DNA of 14,953 bases from Pseudomonadota bacterium. GTDB taxonomy: Bacteria; Myxococcota_A; Polyangia; Fen-1088. Shown in pieces: positions 1-6,341 of this stretch. Below the pieces are notes generated by a model. It was not told the DNA's origin. It ran no database searches and saw only the letters and a list, made by a program, of their open reading frames with translations. The position numbers and the translations under genes are program-made. The stretch's first letter is position 1. Every line of letters starts with the position of its first letter. The stretch lies in assembly GCA_017881285.1 (NCBI GenBank), contig JADGRD010000023.1, positions 1-14,953 of the forward strand, in the 5' to 3' direction.

Positions 1-706
1 TTTCGAGGCCGACGGTCTCGGCGGCGGTGATCTGCACGTTGTCGACGTACTGGCGATTCCACAGCGGTTCGAAGAGCACGTTCGCGAAACGGAAGACCAG
101 CAGGTTCTGCACCGTCTCCTTGCCGAGGTAGTGGTCGATGCGAAGCACGTCGTCGTCGTCGAATACCTTGCCGAGGGCGCGGTTGAGCCGCTCGGCCGAC
201 GGAAGATCCGCGCCGAAGGGTTTTTCCACGATGATGCGCTGGCGGGGCGTGCTTTGGCCATCGGCCTGGCACCACGACTTGTCGCCTTTGACCAGCCCGG
301 CGGCGCCGAGGTTCGCGATGATGGGCTCGTAGAGATCGGGCGCGACTGAGAGATAGAAGAGGGTGTTGCCACTGGTGCCGTAGCGCCGGCACAGGTCGTG
401 GAGATCTTCCACGATGGACGGCCAGTCCCCGGTTTGGCTGGCGTCCGCGGCGTGGTAGTGCAGCCGCTGGGCGAATTCGAGCCACTCGATTTCGGCGTAA
501 CCGCGGCGTGCGGCGCACCCGCGCTTGCAGCGTTCGCGAAACCCATCGTCCCCGAGCGGGCTGCGACTGATGCCGAGCACGGCGAGGCGTGCGGGCAGAA
601 GCCCGGCGGTGAAGAGCTCGAAGAGCGCGGGTACCAGCTTGCGCTGGGTGAGATCGCCGGAAGCGCCAAAGATGACGAGGAGACAGGCGAGGTTCGGGTC
701 GGCCAT
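1..706 (-). CDS. zwf: Glucose-6-phosphate dehydrogenase, N-terminal part (cut by left edge)
   Basis: Catalyses NADP-dependent oxidation of glucose 6-phosphate to 6-phosphogluconolactone, the first step of the oxidative pentose phosphate pathway, in the cytoplasm. The visible 235 residues begin MADPNLACLLVIFGASGDL. They show the Rossmann dinucleotide motif GASGDLTQRKL (about residues 14-24), the EKPFG segment (161-165) with its substrate/coenzyme-contacting Lys, and the family active-site signature RIDHYLGKE (189-197) with the substrate-binding His. The enzyme is normally about 480-510 residues, so roughly half lies beyond the left edge. The ATG at 706-704 fits the usual family N-terminus just ahead of the Rossmann motif. 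No good Shine-Dalgarno precedes it. The gene is transcribed away from the lipoprotein at 893, so the 186-base gap must hold both promoters. Identity is close to certain; only the start codon is less sure. Confidence 0.96.
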   Translation of the reverse strand, partial: MADPNLACLLVIFGASGDLTQRKLVPALFELFTAGLLPARLAVLGISRSPLGDDGFRERCKRGCAARRGYAEIEWLEFAQRLHYHAADASQTGDWPSIVEDLHDLCRRYGTSGNTLFYLSVAPDLYEPIIANLGAAGLVKGDKSWCQADGQSTPRQRIIVEKPFGADLPSAERLNRALGKVFDDDDVLRIDHYLGKETVQNLLVFRFANVLFEPLWNRQYVDNVQITAAETVGLE

Positions 707-816
707 GGCGGGAGCATAGCGCCGGGACCGGCCGGATGGTGGATCGAGATGGTTTCCATTTCCAGCCTACGCGCAACCTTACAACCGTGGACGCGCATTC
801 CAAAGCAGCGCCGTGG

Positions 817-845
817 TTGGGCGGACAGTGGAAACCTGGCACAAT
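817..845 (+). promoter_or_regulatory. Candidate sigma70-type promoter for the lipoprotein at 893
   Basis: A TTGGGC hexamer (817-822) and a CACAAT hexamer (840-845) are separated by exactly 17 bases and lie about 47 bases before the ATG at 893. The -35 box matches the consensus at only three positions and the -10 box at four, so this is a weak candidate chosen partly for spacing and position. Confidence 0.25.
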
Positions 846-892
846 GAGCGTGGTGGCGCTCTCGCCGGCCACGAGGCTCAAGGAGGAATACC

Positions 893-1966
893 ATGAGAGT
901 TTCCAGCGCGGCAGTCGTCCTACTCCTGGCGGCGAGTTGCGGGAGCACGAAGAACCCACCAGCAGCCGACGCTGCCGCGGGCGGGTCCAATGGCAAAGGC
1001 GGCGCGACGGGCACGGGCGGCGCGACCAGCAGCGGCGGGTCGAATGGCACGGGCGGCGCGACCGGCGCAGGCGGAAGCACCACCGCGGCGGGTGGGTTGC
1101 CCGAGGGCGACAATGGCATCGCCGCCAAGCATCCCGGCGACGTGGGCATCGCGGGCGACTCGGACGTGATCTTCGCCGACAATTTCGAGGGCTACGCCAA
1201 GGCCTCGGACATCGGCAGGCGGTGGGACAACATGTACCAGAATCAGTACGTGGGCATCACCACGACGGCCGCCAACGTCTACGCGGGCAAGCAGGCGCTG
1301 GAATTCACGCTGCCGCAACAGACCGCGGAGCTCTCCGACGCCGTCGAGAAGGCCGTCAGCCCCGAGCTCGACGTCCTCTTCTTGCGCTACTACGGCAAGT
1401 TCCAGCCGCCCTACGACGTCACCGGCTCCAGCCACAACGGCTCCAGCATTTCGGCGCACTACCAGGTCAACGGGCAGTCCACGCCCGGCGTGCCGGCGGA
1501 CGGCACCAACAAGTTCCTGGCCAATCTCGAGAACTGGCGCGGCGATTCGACCACGCCGTCGCCCGGCGATCTCAATGTCTACATCTACCATCCCGAGCAG
1601 CGCAGCCAGTGGGGCGACCATTTTTTCCCCACCGGCCTGGTCATGCCCAACACCAGCATCCCGTTCGACTTCGGCCCCGCCTTCGTCAGCCGGCCCGACA
1701 TCATCCCCGAGCTCGATCGCTGGTACAGCTACGAGCTCATGGTCAAGGCGAACACGCCCGGCCAGCGCGATGGCCGCATCGCCGCGTGGCTCGATGGGAA
1801 GTTGGTCATGGACTTCCAGAATCTACGCTTGCGTGATGTCGCCATGCTCACTATCGACCGCTTCGCGGTCTGCTTTCACATTGGTTCGAACCCAAACGGC
1901 GAAGCGAAGCGATGGTACGACAACGTCGTGGCCGCCAAGTCGTACATCGGGCCGGTAGTAAAGTAG
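893..1966 (+). CDS. Surface lipoprotein with Gly-rich linker and jelly-roll (polysaccharide-lyase-like) domain
   Basis: A 357-residue exported protein. The start is set by a strong Shine-Dalgarno, AAGGAGG at 880-886, six bases before ATG. Residues 1-16 look like a lipoprotein signal peptide (hydrophobic VVLLLAAS then Cys16), though Ala at -3 is a weak lipobox position. Residues 30-68 form a low-complexity Gly/Ser/Thr/Ala linker with repeated GG-A/S-T units. From about residue 90 a globular domain begins with DNFEGYA and ends with a WYDNVVAAKSYIGPV-type strand. Opening and closing segments like these are typical of concanavalin-A-like jelly-roll folds in secreted polysaccharide lyases and glucanases. 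The domain probably binds or cleaves a polysaccharide; I cannot identify catalytic residues or a substrate. The gene is monocistronic, divergent from zwf. A protein of the same layout lies at 13092-14165. Exported jelly-roll lipoprotein is fairly sure; enzymatic activity is inference. Confidence 0.85.
   Translation: MRVSSAAVVLLLAASCGSTKNPPAADAAAGGSNGKGGATGTGGATSSGGSNGTGGATGAGGSTTAAGGLPEGDNGIAAKHPGDVGIAGDSDVIFADNFEGYAKASDIGRRWDNMYQNQYVGITTTAANVYAGKQALEFTLPQQTAELSDAVEKAVSPELDVLFLRYYGKFQPPYDVTGSSHNGSSISAHYQVNGQSTPGVPADGTNKFLANLENWRGDSTTPSPGDLNVYIYHPEQRSQWGDHFFPTGLVMPNTSIPFDFGPAFVSRPDIIPELDRWYSYELMVKANTPGQRDGRIAAWLDGKLVMDFQNLRLRDVAMLTIDRFAVCFHIGSNPNGEAKRWYDNVVAAKSYIGPVVK
980..1096 (+). repeat. 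Low-complexity Gly-rich linker repeat within the lipoprotein
   Basis: The DNA for residues 30-68 is built from near-repeated units such as GGCACGGGCGGCGCGACC, giving a protein stretch of GG-x-(S/T)-x units. It tethers the lipidated N-terminus to the globular domain. Such tracts are prone to slippage, so length variation between strains is expected. Confidence 0.7.
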
Positions 1967-2126
1967 GTGGTGCGCCCCCATCAACCTACCTTGAGGATGT
2001 AGGCGTCGGTCGCAGGTTGGCGCAGTCGATGCGCGCCATCTTTCTTAGCTGATGGCTTCAGCCTTCATGCAAGACTGCCGTTGGAGTATGATCAGCAAGG
2101 GATTCTGCTCCCTGCGTGGAAGAGTC

Positions 2127-2160
2127 ACGACCAGGCATGCACACCTACGACCAAGCATGC
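2127..2160 (+). promoter_or_regulatory. Two 14-bp direct repeats, 20-bp period, upstream of the kinase operon
   Basis: ACGACCAGGCATGC (2127-2140) and ACGACCAAGCATGC (2147-2160) match at 13 of 14 positions, and their starts are exactly 20 bases apart, about two helical turns. Each ends in the palindrome GCATGC. The second copy ends 37 bases before the TTG start of the kinase, a position suited to a dimeric regulator at the promoter. The two GCATGC palindromes could also pair as a 6-bp stem with a 14-base loop followed by seven T (2163-2169), which would act as a terminator for the upstream gene or an attenuator of the operon. The sequence alone does not decide between these readings. Confidence 0.45.
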
Positions 2161-2197
2161 GATTTTTTTGTATTCGATGTACTGAGGAGGTGAGCCG

Positions 2198-3598
2198 TTG
2201 AGCGAGCCCGAACGGCCAGCGACCAACCTGGCAGGCACCGTCCTGGAAGGTGCCTATCGCCTGGTTCGCCTCAAGGGCGAGGGCGGGATGGGGGCCGTCT
2301 ACGAAGCGATCCAGCTTCGCCTCAACAAGCGCGTCGCCGTGAAGCTCATGGCCCGCGAGCTGGCCTCCAACCAGGAGGCGCTCGCCCGTTTTCACCGGGA
2401 GGCGGAAATTACCTCCCAACTCGGGCACCCGCACCTGGTCAACGTTATCGACTTCGGCACCGCGGAATCCGGCGAGCCCTACCTCGTGATGGAGTATCTG
2501 GAGGGCGAGGATCTCGAACACCGACTCCCGAAGGCGGGCAGCCTGACCATCGAAGCCGTGGTCAACATCGCGAAGCAGGTGGCGTCGGCGCTCGGCGCGG
2601 CCCACGCCAAGGACGTCGTCCACCGCGATCTCAAACCCGCGAATATCTTCCTGATGCAGGTTCCCGGCGAGCCCGAGTTCGTCAAGGTGCTCGACTTCGG
2701 CATCTCGAAGGTGAAAGCCGCGCGCGCAAAGCTCACCCGCGCGACGGCGGTCATCGGCACGCCGAACTACATGTCGCCGGAACAGGCGGCTGGCCGGGTC
2801 GACGAGACCGATCACCGAGCGGACCAGTGGGCGCTCGCCTGCATCGTCTGGGAGATGCTTGCGGGCCGCACTCCGTTCCTGGCCGACGACGTTTCCCCGC
2901 TTTTCTATCAGATCACCAACCTTCCTCCCGAGCCGCTGTCGAAGTATGTGCCGGACGTGCCGGCCGAGGTGGAGGCCGTGCTGCTGCGGGCATTGTCCAA
3001 GAAGCCCGCGGACAGATACCCGAGCATCCGGGACTTCTCGCGGGCTTTCGAGGAGGCGGCGCTGGGCCGCCCCGCGGACGTGACCCCGACGCCGGTGAAC
3101 ATCTCGTCTGACTCCTGGGTGGAGAGAACGAGCGGCGGCTCTCGCTTGCGGCCGTTGGGCGTAGCCCCGTTGGCAAGCCGGGACTGGCCCGTGCTGGCGA
3201 CTAGCGGCGAGCGAGAACAGGGCAAGCAGGTGACGACCTTCTCTCACACCACGGGGGAGATGACCCAGCAGGTTCACCTGCGGCGGTTCCGGCCGGTGCA
3301 TGCCCTGGCCGTCGCGGCCGGGATCGCCCTGGTCGTGGGTGGGCTGGTCCTCTTCCGAACGGGCAACCCGACGCCGAGGGCGGTTCCGAGCCGGCCCGCT
3401 CCGCCAGCGGCGGCCGTCGTTCCCACGCCCCTGCCGTCGCCGGCCATCGAGCCTCTGCCCTCGCGACCGTCGCCGCCCAGCCCCGCGGCCAAGGGCAAGG
3501 CCGCGACGGATCAGAAGACGGCGGCCCCGGCTGACGGCGCTGCCAAGCGCAAGGGCTTGAAATCGCATCCCAAGCATCGCATCTTCCGGAATCTATGA
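2198..3598 (+). CDS. Transmembrane Ser/Thr protein kinase (PknB/Hanks type)
   Basis: Phosphorylates Ser/Thr residues of target proteins using ATP. The 466-residue protein has a cytoplasmic kinase domain (about 20-290). Visible elements are the Gly loop GEGGMG (27-32), the ATP-anchoring Lys49 in VAVKL, Glu68 of helix C, the catalytic loop HRDLKPAN (142-149), the Mg-binding DFG (166-168), a Thr-rich activation loop, and GTPNYMSPEQ (187-196). All key catalytic residues are present, so it should be active. A basic/polar stretch leads to one membrane helix (about 368-386), then a Pro/Ala/Lys-rich tail of about 80 residues, presumably periplasmic. The start is TTG at 2198, seven bases after GAGGAGG (2184-2190). 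An in-frame stop lies just upstream, and the GTG at 2190 is out of frame and hits a stop. It heads an operon and its TGA overlaps the next ATG. There are no PASTA repeats, so the activating ligand is unknown. Confidence 0.95.
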   Translation: MSEPERPATNLAGTVLEGAYRLVRLKGEGGMGAVYEAIQLRLNKRVAVKLMARELASNQEALARFHREAEITSQLGHPHLVNVIDFGTAESGEPYLVMEYLEGEDLEHRLPKAGSLTIEAVVNIAKQVASALGAAHAKDVVHRDLKPANIFLMQVPGEPEFVKVLDFGISKVKAARAKLTRATAVIGTPNYMSPEQAAGRVDETDHRADQWALACIVWEMLAGRTPFLADDVSPLFYQITNLPPEPLSKYVPDVPAEVEAVLLRALSKKPADRYPSIRDFSRAFEEAALGRPADVTPTPVNISSDSWVERTSGGSRLRPLGVAPLASRDWPVLATSGEREQGKQVTTFSHTTGEMTQQVHLRRFRPVHALAVAAGIALVVGGLVLFRTGNPTPRAVPSRPAPPAAAVVPTPLPSPAIEPLPSRPSPPSPAAKGKAATDQKTAAPADGAAKRKGLKSHPKHRIFRNL

Positions 3599-4611
3599 TC
3601 ATGAATGCAGCCTCGCTCATCCTGCTCGCCCTCGTTGCGCAAGCCACGCCGTCTCCGGCCAGTCCCGATGAGAAAGCCAGGGCGCAGGTGTTGCTGAAGG
3701 AGGGCGCGAAGCTCTACGAGAAGGGCGCGCTGGCCCCAGCGCTCGAGAAATTCAACCAAGCCTACGCGGAATACCCGAGTCCCAAGCTGCTCTTCAATAT
3801 CGGGCAGGCCAGCCGCGATCTGGGCCGCCTCGCCGAGGCGATGAGCGCGTTCGAGCGCTTTCTCGCCGAGGCCACGGATGCCCCGGCCGACATGACCACC
3901 GAAGCCAAGAAGTCCGTGGCCGAACTGGAAGGAAAGCTGGGCAAGCTGCGCATCCAGTGCGCGAAACCGGGCGCGGAGATCAGCGTCGACGGCAAACCCA
4001 TAGGCCTCGCTCCCATCGCCGAGTTGATTTGGGTCATGCCGGGCAGCCATCAGGTGACGGCACGGCATCCAGCCACCGCGCCCGCGATCGAAGACGTGGA
4101 GGTCAACGCAAGTTGGGTGCACACCGTGGTGATCACGTTGCAGCCGCTGGCGAAACCCGTGGCCGTGGCGCCCGCGCCTTTGCCCCCGCCCGTGGACGGG
4201 CCCGTGTCCCCGGCCGAACCCGCGGGCGATGTGCAAGCCGACAACAAGACGACGCCGAGCCCGGCGAATGCACCGGAAGTCTCGCGGCGCGGCCGAACGT
4301 GGACCTGGGTCGCTGGCGGCTCCGCGGTCGTGTTCGCCGGCACCGCGGTTTTTTTCGGGGTATCGATGCAGTCGAAGTTCGACACCCTGAACAAGTCCTG
4401 CGGCAGTGCGAGCGGCCCCAACTATGCGGGCTGCAAACAGAGCGACATCGATTCGGTGCTCTTGCGCAGGAACGTGGCCAACGTTTCCTGGGGCCTGGCC
4501 GCCGCCGCCGCCGCGACCGCGGGCGTGCTCTTCTTCGTCGAGGGCAAAGGCGTCAGCGTGGCGCCCATGGCGGGCGAAGCCACGGGGATGATCGCCAGAA
4601 TAGCCTACTGA
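3595..4611 (+). CDS. TPR and PEGA-domain envelope protein with two C-terminal hydrophobic segments
   Basis: A 338-residue probable partner of the kinase. Residues 1-17 form a signal peptide (LILLALVAQA, cleavage likely after AQA). Residues 27-95 form TPR-like helical repeats, with patterns such as AKLYEKGALAPALEKFNQAY and LFNIGQASRDLGRLAEAMSAF. Residues 117-183 are a PEGA-type beta domain (KLRIQCAKPGAEISVDGKPIG). A Pro/Ala-rich linker (184-230) leads to two hydrophobic helices (about 236-256 and 293-315) flanking a loop with Cys269 and Cys280, then a short tail. TPR plus PEGA followed by such a hairpin is common among myxobacterial proteins encoded beside Ser/Thr kinases, which supports an envelope sensor or scaffold role; this is inference. 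ATGA overlap with the kinase stop indicates translational coupling. A second ATG at 3601 is an equally possible start. The next gene begins two bases after the stop. Confidence 0.88.
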   Translation: MIMNAASLILLALVAQATPSPASPDEKARAQVLLKEGAKLYEKGALAPALEKFNQAYAEYPSPKLLFNIGQASRDLGRLAEAMSAFERFLAEATDAPADMTTEAKKSVAELEGKLGKLRIQCAKPGAEISVDGKPIGLAPIAELIWVMPGSHQVTARHPATAPAIEDVEVNASWVHTVVITLQPLAKPVAVAPAPLPPPVDGPVSPAEPAGDVQADNKTTPSPANAPEVSRRGRTWTWVAGGSAVVFAGTAVFFGVSMQSKFDTLNKSCGSASGPNYAGCKQSDIDSVLLRRNVANVSWGLAAAAAATAGVLFFVEGKGVSVAPMAGEATGMIARIAY

Positions 4612-4613
4612 CC

Positions 4614-6140
4614 ATGAGGCATCGGGTTCACTGGTCGATGTTGCGGACCCAGTGGATCTTCTTCGTCGCCCTGCTGGCCGTCGGAGGCTGTTCGGTGGAT
4701 GTCGGCAAGCTACGCGTGGCGCCCGTCAAGGGCCCCGATGCCGCGCGTGACCGACCGGAGACCGGCGACGTCTTTCCGCTCGCCGGCGCGGAGGTGAGCG
4801 CGGATGTTGCCGATGCGAGGGATGTGGCCGGGCCGGCGGATGTGGCTGGAACTGTCGCGGATGTCGCGGACGCCCGACCAGGGGAAGACCTGGTCGTAGT
4901 GGACGCTACGATCGGTGACGATACGTTCGGTGGGGATGACGTGCTCGGTGGCGAGGACGCGCTCGGTGGGGAGGACAGTGAAGACGGCGGGGGCGAGGAA
5001 ACGGACGCGTCGACCGGCGACGATGCCGAGGGTGCGGCTCCGGTGGAGGTGCCTCCGGCCTTGGGCTGTGACGGCGGGGGCTGTGACACATCGCCGGACG
5101 GCGGGGCAAGCGGCGACGGCGCGGACGGTGCTGGCGATGTGGTGGTGGACAGTGCCGACGCCGTGCTGGGCTCCGACACACGCTCCGACGTGGCGGACGC
5201 CAGGGACAGCAGGCCCCGCGACACGAGATCCGACGGCCCCGCTAACGTCATCACGCAATTCACCATCACGACCGGCGCGAATACCCAGCCCTGGGACATC
5301 ACGGTCGGGCCGGACGACAACCTCTGGTTCACCGAACGCACCGGCAACAAGATCGGCCGCATCACGACCAGTGGCACGATCACCGAATTCACGATTCCAA
5401 CCAACAACAGCGTGCCCGATTCCATCGCGGCCGGGCCGGACGGCAACCTCTGGTTCACGGAATATAGTGGCAACAAGATCGGGCGCATCACGACCAGCGG
5501 GACGATCACCGAGTACCAAATTACCTCCGCTGGCAGCGCACCCGCTGCCATCGTGGGCTCGACCGTCACCACCTCCATCTGGTTCACGGAATTCGGCGGC
5601 GGCCGGATCGGCCATTTCACGATCTCGACCACGTCGTTCAGCGAGTACTCGATCCCGACTACGGGGAGCAGCCCGACGGGTATCGTCTTCGGGCCGGATG
5701 ACTACTACTGGTTCACCGAGTACGGTGGGAACAAGATCGGCCGCATCTCCGGCGGTGGGACGATCAACGAAGTCGTGAGCCTCGGCGCGGGAACCACGCC
5801 CGAGAAGATCGTCGTCGGACCGGACAACAACCTGTGGTTCACGGAAATGGGCGCGAACCGGATTGGCCGGATCTCCGCCACCGGCGCTAGCACCGTCGCC
5901 ACATTCAACGTGCCGACTGCGAATAGCCAGCCCGCAGGGATCACGCTCGGGCCCGACGGCAATCTGTGGTTTGCCGAGAACAGTGGAAACCAGATCGGTC
6001 GTATCACGCCGACTGGAACGATCACCGAGTTCACGATCTCGACGGCCAACGGTCAGCCCTACGGCATCGTGGCCGGGCCGGACGGCAACATCTGGTTCGT
6101 CGAATCCGGGGCCAACATGATCGGCCGCATCACCCCCTGA
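4614..6140 (+). CDS. Lipoprotein with Asp-rich linker and seven-bladed Vgb-like beta-propeller
   Basis: A 508-residue protein, third gene of the kinase operon. Residues 1-26 form a lipoprotein signal peptide (WIFFVALLAVGGC, lipobox VGGC, Cys26). Residues about 40-210 are an acidic low-complexity linker rich in Asp, Ala, Val and Gly (for example ADVADARDVAG and GGEDALGGED). Residues 212-508 contain seven repeats of 42-44 residues, each with GPDxNLWFTE then GxxIGRI. That gives the length (about 297) and repeat pattern of the virginiamycin B lyase (streptogramin lyase) propeller. The propeller holds a single His, in an RIGHF segment, so the catalytic histidines of true streptogramin lyases seem to be absent; a binding or sensing role is more likely than drug inactivation. 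The ATG at 4614 lies two bases after the preceding stop; ATG 4638 is an alternative. The open frame extends upstream, but that part is antisense-like noise inside the previous gene. Confidence 0.88.
   Translation: MRHRVHWSMLRTQWIFFVALLAVGGCSVDVGKLRVAPVKGPDAARDRPETGDVFPLAGAEVSADVADARDVAGPADVAGTVADVADARPGEDLVVVDATIGDDTFGGDDVLGGEDALGGEDSEDGGGEETDASTGDDAEGAAPVEVPPALGCDGGGCDTSPDGGASGDGADGAGDVVVDSADAVLGSDTRSDVADARDSRPRDTRSDGPANVITQFTITTGANTQPWDITVGPDDNLWFTERTGNKIGRITTSGTITEFTIPTNNSVPDSIAAGPDGNLWFTEYSGNKIGRITTSGTITEYQITSAGSAPAAIVGSTVTTSIWFTEFGGGRIGHFTISTTSFSEYSIPTTGSSPTGIVFGPDDYYWFTEYGGNKIGRISGGGTINEVVSLGAGTTPEKIVVGPDNNLWFTEMGANRIGRISATGASTVATFNVPTANSQPAGITLGPDGNLWFAENSGNQIGRITPTGTITEFTISTANGQPYGIVAGPDGNIWFVESGANMIGRITP
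5247..6137 (+). repeat. Seven tandem propeller-blade repeats (126-132 bp)
   Basis: The WFTE-type codon block recurs at 5325, 5451, 5580, 5709, 5835, 5967 and 6093, giving periods of 126, 129, 129, 126, 132 and 126 bases. Blades one and two are recent-looking duplicates: 5343-5386 and 5469-5512 agree at 41 of 44 bases. The remaining blades have diverged more at DNA level while keeping GPDxNLWFTE and IGRI. Confidence 0.9.
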
Positions 6141-6305
6141 TTCATGCCGGCGAAGAACGACGTGACCACCTCGGGGGACGAGCCGGCCCGCAAGTTCGAG
6201 GCGTGCCAGCCGAGACGCACCGACTTTGCGTACTTGTCGCGCAGGCGAGGAAAACGGTCAGAAATGTGACACGCACGCGCATGGCAATCCCAGGAGGGAA
6301 TAGAC

Positions 6306-6319
6306 GCCTTCGAAAAGGC
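6306..6319. terminator. Small hairpin between convergent genes, weak terminator candidate
   Basis: GCCTT (6306-6310) and AAGGC (6315-6319) form a 5-bp stem with loop CGAA on the plus strand, or TTCG on the minus strand. It sits between the convergent propeller lipoprotein and radical SAM genes. Only three T follow on the plus strand, so efficiency is doubtful. Confidence 0.22.
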
Positions 6320-6341
6320 CGTTTGAGCGCCGTGGCTTGGG

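Noticed and set aside
751..836. GGTTTCCA / TGGAAACC inverted repeat in the zwf-lipoprotein gap
   Set aside because: Eight-base arms 70 bases apart are not far above chance, and no further symmetry supports an operator.
1963..1989. GTAGGT / ACCTAC inverted repeat overlapping the stop of the 893 gene as terminator
   Set aside because: Only a 6-bp stem with a 15-base loop and no T-run.
2045..3577. 510-residue minus-strand open frame opposite the kinase
   Set aside because: Antisense shadow of a gene with intact kinase motifs; composition is Arg/Gly/His-rich and no family is visible.
3957..4613. Long open frame running into the propeller lipoprotein from inside the TPR-PEGA gene
   Set aside because: It is the +1 shadow of the TPR-PEGA coding region, Arg/Gly-rich with no domain. 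The lipoprotein signal peptide begins at 4614, which is the real start.
6144..6269. 41-codon open frame just after the propeller gene (MPAKNDVTTSGDEPARKFEA...)
   Set aside because: It has no Shine-Dalgarno, no recognisable motif and lies in a convergent intergenic gap; a chance frame is as likely as a small gene.
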